Assembly (NCBI GenBank): GCA_031292015.1
Contig: JARLHY010000019.1
Span: 1 to 52,882 of the forward strand
Origin: Negativicutes bacterium
GTDB taxonomy: Bacteria > Bacillota_C > Negativicutes > Sporomusales_B > JARLHX01
Direction: 5' to 3'
DNA: 52,882 bases
Shown: one piece after another, positions 36,268-46,615 of the stretch
Layout: each line of letters opens with the position of its first letter
Position numbering within the stretch: the stretch's first letter is position 1
Notes under the pieces: generated by a model
Told to the model about the DNA's origin: nothing
The model's database searches: none
Seen by the model: only the letters and a program-made list of their open reading frames with translations
Made by a program: the position numbers and the translations under genes

Positions 36268-37549
36268 CGCCGGCTCCCCCTTTTTTCGTCCGATAAGCCT
36301 CAGCAATTATTTCAGCCGTGTGTCTGACCTTCATCCCGCTTTGACGCAGGCTCAGGCCGTCGTTGATATGCATTCGGCAGGCCGAGCAACCTGTAGCTAA
36401 AGTATCTGCCCCGGTTTTTTCCGCTTTATCGAGTTTTTCGTCGTTTATCTGCCGGGATATTTCATAATGACTCAGTGAAAATGTACCTCCGGCTCCGCAA
36501 CATTTATTCGCGTTTGGCATCTCGACAAACTCAAGGCCGGGGATAGCCTTCAAAATCTGGCGAGGTTCCGCAGCCACTCCCATCCCGCGAACAAGATGGC
36601 AGGGGTCATGATAAGTGACCTTAGCCTTTACTTCGCCAAAATCAGTGCTATAGCCGAATTTGACAAGGTACTGCGCCACATCGTAGACTTTTCCGGCTAT
36701 ACTTTTCCACTTTTCCTTTACGGCAGGGTCTGCAATCACCTGGCCGTATTCGTGCTTCAGGGCCGAGCCGCAGGAAGCGCAGCCGGTGATAATCGCATCA
36801 TAAGACGGATCAGCCAAAATGGCAACATTGCATTCAGCCAGGTATTGTCCTACAGTGAAGTCGCCTGATGTAAAGGCCGGGGTACCGCAGCAGCATTGGT
36901 CAGCCGGAAAAACTACCTCGACGTTGTTCTCCCGCAGTATTGCCACGATGGCCTCACCGGCGTCAGGGTAAACATATTTCAGCATGCACCCGGCAAAAAA
37001 AGCGACCCGGGCCTTGGGATGCTCCACTTTGTTTACCGTCGCCAGTCTGGCGTGCAGAGGGGTGGTCGCCAGGGGGGGAATCAGCCGCCTGGCGTTCAGG
37101 CCAGCCGCCGGCACGGGTATCCGGGGCAATTTGCCCCTCCCGTCGGGAGAATCTTTAAATACCAGGTTCTGAAACAGTGCCCCGGCACGCAGGCCCAAGT
37201 CGAACAGCCGACGATAAGTAAGCCCGGTGAAAGCCAGCTTTTTGACAAGTGGAACTCCGTTTTTTTCAGCCAGCTTTCGTCTTGCGCTCAGAAACAGCTC
37301 GTCGGTTTTTACGCCGGCCGGACAACCCTGCACACAAGCCTTACATAGCAGACATTTGGACATCCGCTGCTGCAATTCCTGCGTCAGTTGGAGTTTACCT
37401 TCGATTACAGCCTCGATCATTCTGACCTTGCCCCGGGCGGTGGCATTTTCGCTGTTGACTACCTGAAATACCGGACAGACCGAACGGCAAGTTCCGCAGC
37501 GCATGCATTTAACGAGGTGTTGCTGCCATTGCTCCATATATTCGTCCAT
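36248..37549 (-). CDS. Fe-S subunit of 2-hydroxyacid oxidase, GlcF-like
   Basis: A 433-residue protein with two N-terminal 4Fe-4S motifs (C15, C18, C21, C25 and C66, C69, C72, C76) and two C-terminal CCG domains (FFAGCMLKYVYPDAG, CCCGTPAFTSGD, then YHDPCHLVRGMG and NKCCGAGGTFSLSH). It links the flavin subunit to a membrane or cytoplasmic acceptor, as in glycolate or lactate oxidase complexes. The start ATG 37549 follows GGAGACTGAGG. It lies between the GlcE-like and GlcD-like genes with short overlaps, so all three form one complex. Confidence 0.92.
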   Translation of the reverse strand: MDEYMEQWQQHLVKCMRCGTCRSVCPVFQVVNSENATARGKVRMIEAVIEGKLQLTQELQQRMSKCLLCKACVQGCPAGVKTDELFLSARRKLAEKNGVPLVKKLAFTGLTYRRLFDLGLRAGALFQNLVFKDSPDGRGKLPRIPVPAAGLNARRLIPPLATTPLHARLATVNKVEHPKARVAFFAGCMLKYVYPDAGEAIVAILRENNVEVVFPADQCCCGTPAFTSGDFTVGQYLAECNVAILADPSYDAIITGCASCGSALKHEYGQVIADPAVKEKWKSIAGKVYDVAQYLVKFGYSTDFGEVKAKVTYHDPCHLVRGMGVAAEPRQILKAIPGLEFVEMPNANKCCGAGGTFSLSHYEISRQINDEKLDKAEKTGADTLATGCSACRMHINDGLSLRQSGMKVRHTAEIIAEAYRTKKGGAGDATANS

Positions 37550-37561
37550 ACCTCAGTCTCC

Positions 37562-38737
37562 TTACCCTATCAAAATATCTGCCGGATCAAACATCTTCTT
37601 CATTTGCCGCTCAATCAACAGAAGCGGACTTGCCGGAACCGTGCCGGCCATGCGCTGAAATTTGCCTGCGACACAGCCTCCCATTTCGGTTGCCAGGGCC
37701 ATAATTTTGTTAATATCGTCCAACCGATCGGCGTCCCCGGCGCTAAAATAAACGCTCAGACTACCTGCCGCGACTTGACCGAACAACCCGGCGCCGATAT
37801 TTTTGTTGCGAGTCATATCATAGAATCCAGCCAGGAATTTTTTCTGCTCCGCCTGATGAAATTTCAATTCGTCAGTCAAAGCAAAGCCGCTTTGCGGTAA
37901 AAACAAATCTGTCCAGCAGCCAAATCCGTCTGCCGCTTCCTCGACACCAGCCACCGGAAGTTTTTGCAGTGTTGCCGTCACCGCCTGCCACTGCTCCTGC
38001 ACTTCCTCGGCTACTCCGTCCAGTTCCAGCAGTACGAGCTGATCCTGCGGGCCCGTCCCCTGCATCAGCTGCTGCACTTTATCATCGATCCATAGCAGGT
38101 AGGCCGGAATAACCTCGATCTTTTTTAACTCCTGGACGAAATCAGACAATGCATCGGTGCCGGAAAAACGGATGATCATGCGTTTTTTTGCTTCCGGCAG
38201 CGGCAATAACTTCAAGAGAAATTCCACCGGCAAACCCAGATTGGAATAGGGGCCGGTCATGAAACGGGTCAAATCATAACCGGTCACATTTTTGACCGTC
38301 TTGCCGCCGGTCTTGAAAAGATCACCGGTAGGTAATACGATTTGGGTACCCATCAGAAAATGCTTGGCAAAACCGTATTTTGCCGCAAGATTTGAACAAC
38401 CTTGATGATAAAACCGGCCAATGGTGATGTCTTGATAAAAGGGATTATCACCGGGAATAAAGCGCAGGCCGTGGGCCTTGAGGGCATCGGACAGGCGTCG
38501 CAAGGTGACGCCTGGTCCCACAACAGCCACCAGGTTTGCGGTATCGATATCGATCCGGTCCAAGCCGGACAGATCGATTTTCACTCCACCCGGCTGACCC
38601 GGACGATACACATACACCGGCCGGGCCTCTTTGGTAGCTGCCCTGAAATAGTCCTGCACTTCGGAAATAGTGGCTGGAGACACAAAGTTGCTCTCAGATG
38701 GCGTGTGCTGGTTACTTGCAGAATCGGCGATAGTCAT
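37562..38737 (-). CDS. FAD-binding subunit, GlcE-like
   Basis: A 391-residue protein with a PCMH-type FAD domain: VYRPGQPGGVKIDLSGLD, VGPGVTLRRLSDALKAHGLR, FIPGDNPFYQD, then TGGKTVKNVTGYDLTRFMTG, which matches the GlcE signature. It lacks the His-rich C-terminal metal motif of GlcD, as GlcE does. ATG 38737 follows AAGGAGG. It is the first gene of the oxidase trio and lies 12 bp before the Fe-S gene. The downstream 141-bp gap to the GarP-like gene (38738-38878) shows no clear element. Confidence 0.85.
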   Translation of the reverse strand: MTIADSASNQHTPSESNFVSPATISEVQDYFRAATKEARPVYVYRPGQPGGVKIDLSGLDRIDIDTANLVAVVGPGVTLRRLSDALKAHGLRFIPGDNPFYQDITIGRFYHQGCSNLAAKYGFAKHFLMGTQIVLPTGDLFKTGGKTVKNVTGYDLTRFMTGPYSNLGLPVEFLLKLLPLPEAKKRMIIRFSGTDALSDFVQELKKIEVIPAYLLWIDDKVQQLMQGTGPQDQLVLLELDGVAEEVQEQWQAVTATLQKLPVAGVEEAADGFGCWTDLFLPQSGFALTDELKFHQAEQKKFLAGFYDMTRNKNIGAGLFGQVAAGSLSVYFSAGDADRLDDINKIMALATEMGGCVAGKFQRMAGTVPASPLLLIERQMKKMFDPADILIG

Positions 38738-38878
38738 TTCTTCCTCCTTTATGCCCAACTCCCGTCCCCATTGGCAGGACCCTCAGGCGCACGAAAAACA
38801 CATTTTTGCAGCGACGCTCCTGATCGGTTTACTGGCCCAGAGGGTCTATTTTCTGGAGGCCGCAGGGTGGATTCATTG

Positions 38879-40186
38879 CTATTTTTTCAGTTCAAACCGC
38901 TGGATACTCGGAACGATGAACAGGTAGGACGCCGCCCCGCAAATCCCCATGGCTCCGACATAAATCAAAGCACCGTTAAACGAGTGGGTCGCCTGGAGAA
39001 TATAGCCGATGACAATCGGGGTGGCGATACTGGCAATATTACTGGCTAAGTTAAAAATACCGCCGCTGAGACCGACCATTTCTTTTGGCGAAGTGTCACC
39101 AACAACAACCCAGCCCAGCGCGCCGACGCCTTTGGAGAAAAAGGCCAGCGACATCACGGCAATAACGACCCATTCCAGTGAGGTATAATTGGCAATGATG
39201 ATACTGCCGGACATGATCAAACCAAGCACAATGGGGGTCTTGCGCGCCACCGTCAGGCTTATGCCCCGCCGCAGCATCCAGTCGGATACCGCTCCGCTGA
39301 GCAAATTGCCGATAAACCCGCAAATAGCCGGAAGAGACGCGACGATGCCAACCTTTAAAATGGACATTCCCTTGGCCTGAACCAAATAGGTGGGAAACCA
39401 GGTGAGAAAAAACCAGCTGATGGAATTGATGCAAAACTGGCCGATATAGATACCGATCATCATCCGGCTTGTAAGCATCTGCCGCACAAAATCCCACTTG
39501 ATTTCGGTCTTTGCCCCGATGTCTACCAGCCCGCCGCCGGCCTGGATATAGTCGATTTCAGCCTGATTAACTTTCGGATGGTCTTTGGGGTCACGAATTA
39601 CCTTGAACCAGTAAATGGACAGCACTAATCCGACACAGCCCATAGCATAAAACACCGTCTGCCAGCCATAAACGGTGGCAAGCCAACCCATCAGCGGATT
39701 AAATGCCGCCAGGGCAAAATATTGAGAGGAATTAAATACCGATGTCGCCAAGCCCCGCTGATTGGTGGGGAACCAAGTTGCGGCCAACCGGGCATCCGCC
39801 GGAAAAGAGGGGGCTTCAAACCCGCCCATCAGCAGTCGATATAGAAAAAACACGATAAACACGGAGGCTCCGGTTAAAAAACCCACCGTACCCTGCAGTG
39901 CGGTGAAAAGGGACCAAAAGAAAAGGCCAACCCCATAAACCAGGCGCGATCCATATTTGTCCAGCAGCCAGCCGCTGGGAATCTGCATGGCGGCGTAGGA
40001 CCAGCCAAAGGCCGAGAAAATATATCCCATGGACACAGGGTCGAGCCCCAGATCTTTCCTGATCGCCGGAGCAGTCATCGCCAAGGTTGAGCGGTCGGCG
40101 TAATTCACGGTGGTGACAATAAACAGCATCGCCAAAATCAGATAGCGAACATTGGTCATTTTGGCGTTGCCGGAGTTGGTATTCAT
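38879..40186 (-). CDS. MFS transporter, GarP/GudP-like (galactarate/glucarate)
   Basis: A 435-residue anion:cation symporter family transporter with 12 helices. It resembles E. coli GarP over its length: TTVNYADRSTLAMTAPAI, SMGYIFSAFGWSYAAMQIPS, GGFEAPSFPADARLAATWFP, FFLTWFPTYLVQAKGMSILK, and GWVVVGDTSPKEMVGLSGG. With garD downstream it very likely imports galactarate or glucarate. The ATG follows GGGAGGG. It may head the run GarP-GlcE-GlcF-GlcD-GcdA-GarD, all on the minus strand; no promoter was recognised in the 125-bp gap upstream. Confidence 0.9.
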   Translation of the reverse strand: MNTNSGNAKMTNVRYLILAMLFIVTTVNYADRSTLAMTAPAIRKDLGLDPVSMGYIFSAFGWSYAAMQIPSGWLLDKYGSRLVYGVGLFFWSLFTALQGTVGFLTGASVFIVFFLYRLLMGGFEAPSFPADARLAATWFPTNQRGLATSVFNSSQYFALAAFNPLMGWLATVYGWQTVFYAMGCVGLVLSIYWFKVIRDPKDHPKVNQAEIDYIQAGGGLVDIGAKTEIKWDFVRQMLTSRMMIGIYIGQFCINSISWFFLTWFPTYLVQAKGMSILKVGIVASLPAICGFIGNLLSGAVSDWMLRRGISLTVARKTPIVLGLIMSGSIIIANYTSLEWVVIAVMSLAFFSKGVGALGWVVVGDTSPKEMVGLSGGIFNLASNIASIATPIVIGYILQATHSFNGALIYVGAMGICGAASYLFIVPSIQRFELKK

Positions 40187-40311
40187 TGATAATTTCCCTC
40201 CCGTACTAAAACAAGATTTTTTATATAGCCTTAAATCAATTAAACATGACCCACCCTGTTAATCGTAATGCGGCTGCTAAATTTCTCATTTTTTTTCGCC
40301 GCGTCTTTTTG

Positions 40312-42264
40312 TCATACGTTGAATTGGGAAACCGTCCGCCTCAGGTCTTCAGCCCTTTTAGCAAGTGCCTGACTTGCGGCAGCGATTTCTTCCATGGAGG
40401 CCGATTGCTCCTCAGCCGCCGCTGATACCATTTCCGCTTCTCCCACCGCCTTATTGCTGAGCCCGTCCAACGCTTTCACCGAGGTTACGATTTGCTTGCT
40501 GCCATTTGTCAACTGTTGAACGTCTGTAGAAATTTCTTTCACCTGATCAGACACCTGGGTCACCAGCGAAGCGATTTCACCAAAGGTCTGCCCGGCAGAA
40601 GTGACTACTTCCGTGCCGACCTTAACCTCCCGGGTTCCTTCACTCATTGCGACAACGGCCGCATCGGTATCGCCCTGAATCTCGGAGATCAGCGCGGCAA
40701 TTTGTCTTGCCGCGTTTTGCGATTGTTCGGCCAACTGACGGACCTCTTCCGCCACGACAGCAAAACCGCGCCCCTGTTCTCCCGCCCTTGCCGCTTCGAT
40801 GGCTGCGTTGAGAGCCAGAAGATTTGTCTGTCCGGCTATGCCTGCTATCGTGTCCACTATCTGTCCGATTTCCTTGGACCGGTCACCCAGCTTGGCAACT
40901 ACTTGCGCGGAATTGGTAACCGTCTGTTCAATTTGAGTCATTTGACGAACAGCCCGGTTTACAGATGCGCTGCCTTCCTGGGCCGATCCGGCTGCACGCA
41001 GCGAATTGTCGGCCACCTGGGTGGTGTTTACGGCAATGTGCTCGATATTGACAGACATCTGCTCAACCACGGCAGAGGTGTCATTTACCAACTCCCGTTG
41101 TTTCTCCGCACCGTGGGCAACGTTGGTAATCGACCCGGTTACTTGATTCGCCGCCTGTACCGATTGCTCGGAACTGGCGGTCAGTTCTTCGGAGGAAGCT
41201 GCCACCTGTTCGGACAAGGTGGAAACTTGTGTCACCAAATTTCGCAAATTCGCCACCATGGCATTGAAATTGACAGCCAGCACCCCTACTTCGTCTTTTC
41301 CGTCGACAGAAACAGTTGTCGTCAGGTCACCCTTACTCACAATGTCGGTGGCTGCCACCAATTGCAAAATCGGCCGCACGGTACGATTGGCATAATAGTA
41401 TCCAATACAGGTCACAAGAAAGATGGTGATGACAATAATCAAACCGCTGGTCATCAGCAACCGCGTATTTCTCGCCTTATACTCGGCATAGGATTTTTCG
41501 ATGCACACCAGCCAGCCGGTCCTTGGTTCAAAAACATAATTAACCATTTTTTTGTTGCCCTGTTCATCGGTTATTTCTGCAGTGCCGCCTTGGCCACCGA
41601 GGCCTTTGGCGACAAAGTCCTGCTTGCTGACATCCTTGCGTTCCGCAAGGACTTTGGCGTCAGGATGGGCGAGAACCTTTCCTTCCGTATCAATGATGTA
41701 AGCGACGTCACCCTCTTGGGAGCGCTTTGCCACGAAATCCCCCAGCACTGCCAGGTCAATAGCCCCCTGCAGCACACCGGCAATGCGGTTATCGCCGCCC
41801 CGGACCGGCGTGGCCAAAACGACAACCGGGTGCCCACTCGCCTTGCTGATCACCACCTCAGATACTACTTCTTCTTTACCCTGCATTGCCTGTTGATAGA
41901 ACTTCCGGTCATGTACAGGTATCAGCGTCGTAGCGTCAGTCTTCATCAGCTGCTGCCCCTTGTCGCTGTCGATGGCGACAGGCACCATAGCGGGATACAC
42001 CCGCGCCGCCTCCCACAGTACCGGGCTGGCGGCTGCCAAATCGAAGCTTCTGACGGCAGGATTTCCGGCCATGAGTTTGAGCACATTCATATGCTTGTCA
42101 ATCAGACTGGTGACTTCGTACTGCAGGGCTTCGGCCCTGGCGAAATTAAGTCTGCCGTAATCTTCCCGCATATTTTGATTGAACAGCCAAAAGGAGACCA
42201 TTGAAGCTGCCAGGAGAGGAATTGCACCAATGAGAGCCAATAAAAGCGTCAGTTTTCTTTTCAC
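40312..42264 (-). CDS. Methyl-accepting chemotaxis protein (Cache-HAMP-MCP)
   Basis: A 650-residue transmembrane chemoreceptor. TM1 is about residues 7-28, an extracytoplasmic double-Cache sensor spans about 35-265 ([16 protein letters not shown], then [33 protein letters not shown]), TM2 is about 270-292, HAMP follows ([19 protein letters not shown]), then the signalling domain with the tip [20 protein letters not shown]. Start GTG 42264 has AGAGGTGA upstream; a longer in-frame extension has none. Located between the GarP-like transporter and the GntR regulator, it may sense the cluster's sugar diacid. Confidence 0.93.
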   Translation of the reverse strand: MKRKLTLLLALIGAIPLLAASMVSFWLFNQNMREDYGRLNFARAEALQYEVTSLIDKHMNVLKLMAGNPAVRSFDLAAASPVLWEAARVYPAMVPVAIDSDKGQQLMKTDATTLIPVHDRKFYQQAMQGKEEVVSEVVISKASGHPVVVLATPVRGGDNRIAGVLQGAIDLAVLGDFVAKRSQEGDVAYIIDTEGKVLAHPDAKVLAERKDVSKQDFVAKGLGGQGGTAEITDEQGNKKMVNYVFEPRTGWLVCIEKSYAEYKARNTRLLMTSGLIIVITIFLVTCIGYYYANRTVRPILQLVAATDIVSKGDLTTTVSVDGKDEVGVLAVNFNAMVANLRNLVTQVSTLSEQVAASSEELTASSEQSVQAANQVTGSITNVAHGAEKQRELVNDTSAVVEQMSVNIEHIAVNTTQVADNSLRAAGSAQEGSASVNRAVRQMTQIEQTVTNSAQVVAKLGDRSKEIGQIVDTIAGIAGQTNLLALNAAIEAARAGEQGRGFAVVAEEVRQLAEQSQNAARQIAALISEIQGDTDAAVVAMSEGTREVKVGTEVVTSAGQTFGEIASLVTQVSDQVKEISTDVQQLTNGSKQIVTSVKALDGLSNKAVGEAEMVSAAAEEQSASMEEIAAASQALAKRAEDLRRTVSQFNV

Positions 42265-42466
42265 ACCTGTCACCTCTGAACATGAAATTATTAGGCCGCT
42301 GTATATGTCATTGCCAAGATGCCTTCCCAACACCAGTCGATTGTGATCCGAATCTTGCCACCGGAGGGGAGCTGACCTTTGAAATTGGACCATGATCCGG
42401 CTGCCCTCGCGGATAAAGTTGCCGCCCCAGGCAATCGGCCTGTTTTTCTTTTTCGGCGGACAAAGA

Positions 42467-42496
42467 TTGACACGTTATCTCTAATGATGTTACGAT
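42467..42496 (+). promoter_or_regulatory. Probable promoter of the GntR regulator gene
   Basis: TTGACA, 18 bp, TACGAT (4/6), about 100 bp before the start. A GATTAT...ATAATC inverted repeat just downstream (about 42494-42526) could be an autoregulatory operator. The rest of the 333-bp divergent gap (42265-42597) shows nothing clear. Confidence 0.4.
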
Positions 42497-42597
42497 TATT
42501 TTATGATAGTTACTTCAGATAATCATTAGCAGGCTTTCCGGCGTCCGACATAATACCAATCAGCATCATAACGTTTACGTCAAAGGGAGACTTTTGT

Positions 42598-43302
42598 GTG
42601 CAACAGATAAAACGGAAAAAGCTATACGAAGATGTAATCACCGGAATATTGGGTATAGTGAAAACCGAAGGCATGAACCCGGGCGATAAACTCCAATCTG
42701 TAGAACAGCTAAGTGAACTGTTTGGTGTCAGCAGAACCGTCATCAGAGAGGCTCTTACCGTTTTGCAGTCGAATGATTACGTGGAAGTACGGCACGGGTC
42801 CGGGATCTATTTGAAAAACAGCAATAGTCTTGAGTATTCGGGAGATCTTGAGATTCCCGGCGGCAAGCGACAGATTCTTAATATGCTAGAATTTCGCAAA
42901 GGACTGGAAAGCGAAGCCGCTTATATGGTTGCTTTACGCAGCAGTCAACAGGACCGGGAGAATTTACGCCGAGTTATTGAGGCTATGTTTGACGCGATTT
43001 CTACCCGGGGCTACGCCAGCGAAGAAGATTACCGGTTTCATACCATCCTGATCAATGCCTGTCAGAATCCGGTTTACATCAAAGTTTTCAATGAGATCAT
43101 CAAGCCAAACTATTATGAGGTTTTAAACTCGAGCCAGCAGTTTTTTGCCAAAACCTTTGGTCCCCGTTTCGTAATTGTTAAAGAGCATGAGAACATCCTC
43201 AATCTGATCGACGAGCGCAAAGCAGATAAAGCCCGGCAGGCGATGTGGCAGCACCTGGACAATGTCGAAGCGAAGCTGCGCAATTTATTTCAACTCCAAT
43301 GA
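42598..43302 (+). CDS. GntR-family regulator, FadR subfamily
   Basis: A 234-residue regulator with an N-terminal winged helix (LYEDVITGILGIVKTEGMNP, then QLSELFGVSRTVIREALTVL and DYVEVRHGSGIYL) and a C-terminal all-helical FCD domain (about 85-230) that binds a small carboxylate or metal ligand (FRKGLESEAAYMVAL, DYRFHTILINACQNP). The GTG start follows AAAGGGAG. It is the only plus-strand gene in a long minus-strand catabolic region, facing away from the chemoreceptor, so it is the likely repressor of the sugar-acid operons. A 27-bp repeat before two of them may be its operator. Confidence 0.92.
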   Translation: MQQIKRKKLYEDVITGILGIVKTEGMNPGDKLQSVEQLSELFGVSRTVIREALTVLQSNDYVEVRHGSGIYLKNSNSLEYSGDLEIPGGKRQILNMLEFRKGLESEAAYMVALRSSQQDRENLRRVIEAMFDAISTRGYASEEDYRFHTILINACQNPVYIKVFNEIIKPNYYEVLNSSQQFFAKTFGPRFVIVKEHENILNLIDERKADKARQAMWQHLDNVEAKLRNLFQLQ

Positions 43303-43363
43303 CCGTTGGTGCCTGACCGGGAAACCCCGGTCTGATCTACCGAACCGGCCCTGGTGCCAACGT

Positions 43364-43396
43364 GACAAAAAGCTGCTGCTTCTGCAGCTTTTTGTC
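43364..43396 (+). terminator. Terminator after the GntR gene
   Basis: GACAAAAAGCTG and CAGCTTTTTGTC form a 12-bp hairpin, followed by TTTTGGG. Confidence 0.75.
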
Positions 43397-43423
43397 TTTT
43401 GGGACAGAATAACAGGTTGCATC

Positions 43424-43465
43424 GAATGGAGCTTTTTCAGACCCTGGCCTGAAAAAGCTCCATTC
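43424..43465. terminator. Bidirectional terminator between convergent genes
   Basis: A perfect 17-bp inverted repeat (GAATGGAGCTTTTTCAG, 8-nt loop) lies between the GntR gene and the MFS gene, whose stops face each other. It ends near AATTTTT on the plus strand. Confidence 0.75.
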
Positions 43466-43498
43466 TAATTTTTATATTGCGGTCTTCAGCAAAGGGAA

Positions 43499-44836
43499 CT
43501 ACTGCCCGCTGCCGGTACTCACAGCCGTTTTCTTTTGATCATCCTTCGTGTCGGTGATACCGGCGGTTATCTTCGGCAGCATCATGGTAATAACGGCGCC
43601 AAGCAGCATGGTACCGACCAGACCATAGATGCCGAGTTTCATGTTCCCGGTCATGGCAGTCGCCCAGCCGACAAAGGTCGGACCGATAATTCCGCCTAAG
43701 TTGCCGATTCCATTGATGATCCCCCGTGCTCCGCCGGAAATCCCAGGTGCGAACAGCAGCGACGGCATGGACCAAAATGTGCTCTGGATTGACTTAGTGA
43801 AAAATCCGGTGACAACCAACAAAGCATAAGAAAGCCAAATATGTCCGGAAAGCAGTGTGGCAACCGTAAAAAAGCCGGAGAAACCAACCAGGGAAAGGGC
43901 GGTGTAAATACGACGATTCCCGGATTTATCCGACATGGCGCCAAACAGGTACAATCCACCAAGGGCTGCGACGAAAGGCAGCGAAGTCAACCAGCCCACG
44001 CTGGTCAAGCTCATTTTTGTCAGGTCCTTCAGGAGCGTGGGCAGCCAGATCGTGTAGCCGTATTGGCCTGTAGCCTGACACACATAAATGATTGCCATCA
44101 TCCAGAGATATTTGTCTGTCAACAACTTCTTATAGGAGACGGAAGAACTGCCGGTCTTTTCTTTATAGGCAGCTTCCCTGTCAGCCTTCTCCTGAGCCAG
44201 CGTTGTAACCAGATATTCCTTCTCTTCCTTGGATATCCATTTTGCGTCTTGCGGCTTGTCACTGATAAGCGGCAGCCAAATGCATATCAACGACAGCGAG
44301 ATTACCCCTTCAAGATAGAACAGCCAGCGCCAGTCGAAAGAGGATATGATCCAGCCGGAAATAGGATTGGTTATAACGGATGAAAGCGGCAAACTCATCA
44401 GGAACAGCGCATTGGCGCGGCCGATCTCCTTTGAGGGAAACCATTTGGAAATAATGATGAGGATCGCCGGATAAACTCCGCCTTCGGCAACACCCAGCAA
44501 AAATCGCATACCCAAGAGTTGCCAGTCGTTTTGCACGAAGCCTGTCAAACCTGACAGTATCCCCCAAGCAATGATTGACCAGAGAATGAATTTTTTCGCA
44601 CTACCATGCTCGGCAATATGCCCTGCCGGGGCTTGGAGCACCATATAACCCAAAAAAAAGATTCCTGCCGATAACCCGGATACCGTTAAGGACAGCCCCA
44701 GAGCTTCGTTCATGCCGCCGGCCATGGCGAAGCTGATGTTCATTCTGTCCATGTAGGCGATGATATAGATAATGATTGTAGGCGGAATGATCCGTAGCCA
44801 ACGCCCGTTTGGAATTTTCCCTGCTGTCATATCCAT
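43499..44836 (-). CDS. MFS transporter, catabolic block 2
   Basis: A transporter of about 445 residues from the anion:cation symporter family (tartrate/phthalate/hexuronate relatives), with 12 helices. It shows AYMDRMNISFAMAGGMNEAL, GIFFLGYMVLQAPAGHIAEH, the motif VAEGGVYPAILIIISKWFPS, and a charged central loop. The likely cargo is an organic acid. Start ATG 44836 is tentative; a GTG at 44851 lies within GAGGTGG. It is transcribed away from the LarA-like gene and carries the 27-bp repeat about 140 bp upstream. Confidence 0.88.
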   Translation of the reverse strand: MDMTAGKIPNGRWLRIIPPTIIIYIIAYMDRMNISFAMAGGMNEALGLSLTVSGLSAGIFFLGYMVLQAPAGHIAEHGSAKKFILWSIIAWGILSGLTGFVQNDWQLLGMRFLLGVAEGGVYPAILIIISKWFPSKEIGRANALFLMSLPLSSVITNPISGWIISSFDWRWLFYLEGVISLSLICIWLPLISDKPQDAKWISKEEKEYLVTTLAQEKADREAAYKEKTGSSSVSYKKLLTDKYLWMMAIIYVCQATGQYGYTIWLPTLLKDLTKMSLTSVGWLTSLPFVAALGGLYLFGAMSDKSGNRRIYTALSLVGFSGFFTVATLLSGHIWLSYALLVVTGFFTKSIQSTFWSMPSLLFAPGISGGARGIINGIGNLGGIIGPTFVGWATAMTGNMKLGIYGLVGTMLLGAVITMMLPKITAGITDTKDDQKKTAVSTGSGQ

Positions 44837-44980
44837 AGAAATAAATACCACCTCACTGTTAATCTTCGCCTCAATCTCACTGACAGTCTGCTTTCCCAGC
44901 AGACACTGCCTTCACTCCCTCCCTTAAGCAAACCGGCGGCTCGCAACATCCCCAAGCGCCCCAGTTCACTAATTGTGATA

Positions 44981-45007
44981 ATGTGATAATGTGATATGAT
45001 GACTTTT
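44981..45007. repeat. 27-bp repeat, copy 1 (upstream of MFS gene)
   Basis: An exact match over 27 bp to 50841-50867; the core reads GTGATAATGTGATATGATGA. It contains three spaced GTGATA-like units here (a further GTGATA is at 44975-44980). Both copies are upstream of minus-strand catabolic operons, suggesting an operator or shared promoter element. The following stretch to 45167 shows nothing clear. Confidence 0.75.
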
Positions 45008-45167
45008 CACTTATATTTTCGCTATAAGGCAATAGCTTCCTGCAAGATTCTGAAAATTAACTGAAAATCTTTGCGCTTATTGCCGCTTTTTCCCAGACTA
45101 GCAATAAAGGTGATATTCGTTTTATGGCACGAAAACAAAGTCGCCGGGCCGCTCCGGAGTTATGCCT

Positions 45168-46454
45168 CTATAACCAGGCCCCAAGGTCGGGAAGATTGCC
45201 TGCTGCGTCAAAGACCAGCTCGGCCGGCTTGCCGCAAACGGCAATTTGCGGATGCTGCTCAGCGTCCTTAACCATGCTTTCGGATATGTACATCTCCCCG
45301 ATATGCAGGCTGTTGGCGATACGCACCATGCGAATTTTGTCGGGACAGGCAGCGTTACAGGTCTTGATCGCCGCCTGGATAGTCAGACGGTCTGTATCCA
45401 TGAGCAGCGGTATCCGTCCCGAAGGGGTCACAGTGGAAGTCAGGATGTTGGCATAGGTGAAATCAAAGTCGATTTTGTTGAACAGGCGGCGGGTCGTGAT
45501 ATCCGCCATTCCCATGCCGCAGGTGTTGCCATGGCTGCGCTCGGTCACGTCCAGCACCACGAGTCGGCTCGGCCCGGGGCCAGGATCCAGATAAGGAGTC
45601 GGAGCCCGTCCGGTGGTATAAGGATCCATCCCGCCGCCGGAGAATTCTTTGCCAAGCTGGTCGACGATAAGAATGTCCAGCGGCTGCAACAGGATTCTGG
45701 GCATGTTGCCCTTGGCCTCCAGCAGCAGACTCCGTTCGGTCTCGATGATGGCTTCCGCAGGGATCGCAACAATTTTCGCTACCCGGTCGTAGGCGTTTTC
45801 CACTGTGCCGATACCAAAAAGGAAGGGCAATCGCCCCAATTTGATCCGAGCCATTTCTACAAGGAATTCGGCGAAATGTTGATAGCCCAGCGCGTGACAG
45901 GAATCGGCTCCCTTTTGTTTGCCCAAACCGATGGTGATCATCTTAACGAGGCCGCTTTCGTTGGGACCGCTGAAAGCGTTATGGGCCTTGATACGGTTGA
46001 TAACGATAATACCGTCGGCTTCATAGGCGTTTTTGTCGATAAGCACCGGCAGGCCATTATCCAGTACGCCGAGTTCGACGACTTCCATGGAGGACAGGAT
46101 GGGACAGCCGGTGGCAACCTCGGTAACACCAAGGCTGGCCAACACTTGCCGCTGGCCTTCCGGTGTGGCCCCGCCGTGGCTGCCCATCGCCGGCACAATA
46201 AAGGGTTCGGCCCCGCATTTTTTGATTTCATCAACAGTGACTTTTGCGATCAGAGCAATCTCGGCCATGCCACGGCTGCCCACGGCTACGGCGATACGCA
46301 TCCCGGGCTTGACGCGACTGGCTATGTCCGCTCGCCGCAGTTCGGCCTGGAGAGCGGCGACAATATCCGGAACCTCAGTGGCGGAGAAAGTCTGTTTTAC
46401 CCTCACCATTTTCGGAATCGGAATGTCTGCCAGTAAATCGGTGATAATTCCCAT
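45168..46454 (-). CDS. LarA-like (DUF2088) isomerase family protein
   Basis: A 428-residue member of the lactate-racemase domain family. The N-terminal DUF2088-like part has VAVGSRGMAEIA and the conserved PAMGSHGGATPEG with H93; further on are RIKAHNAF and ITIGLGKQKGADSCHALG. In LarA a nickel-pincer nucleotide is bound through Lys and His residues of these regions, and homologues racemise or epimerise various 2-hydroxy acids and sugar acids. Genes for cofactor synthesis (larBCE) are not in the window. Start ATG 46454 follows GGAGG. Neighbours favour a hydroxy-acid or sugar-acid substrate; it need not be lactate. Confidence 0.8.
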   Translation of the reverse strand: MGIITDLLADIPIPKMVRVKQTFSATEVPDIVAALQAELRRADIASRVKPGMRIAVAVGSRGMAEIALIAKVTVDEIKKCGAEPFIVPAMGSHGGATPEGQRQVLASLGVTEVATGCPILSSMEVVELGVLDNGLPVLIDKNAYEADGIIVINRIKAHNAFSGPNESGLVKMITIGLGKQKGADSCHALGYQHFAEFLVEMARIKLGRLPFLFGIGTVENAYDRVAKIVAIPAEAIIETERSLLLEAKGNMPRILLQPLDILIVDQLGKEFSGGGMDPYTTGRAPTPYLDPGPGPSRLVVLDVTERSHGNTCGMGMADITTRRLFNKIDFDFTYANILTSTVTPSGRIPLLMDTDRLTIQAAIKTCNAACPDKIRMVRIANSLHIGEMYISESMVKDAEQHPQIAVCGKPAELVFDAAGNLPDLGAWL

Positions 46455-46615
46455 GATGTCGATCCTCCGTTGCCAAATTTGTCTTTAAGAGCAAGTCTCC
46501 AGGCCATGATAAACCGCAGCCCTGCCGTCCAGCCGCGTCAGATAAGCATCTTCGCGGCTGGCGACAACAGGCGAAGGTTGATTCAGGAATGGTTATACCG
46601 GGGCCAGAGGCGGCG

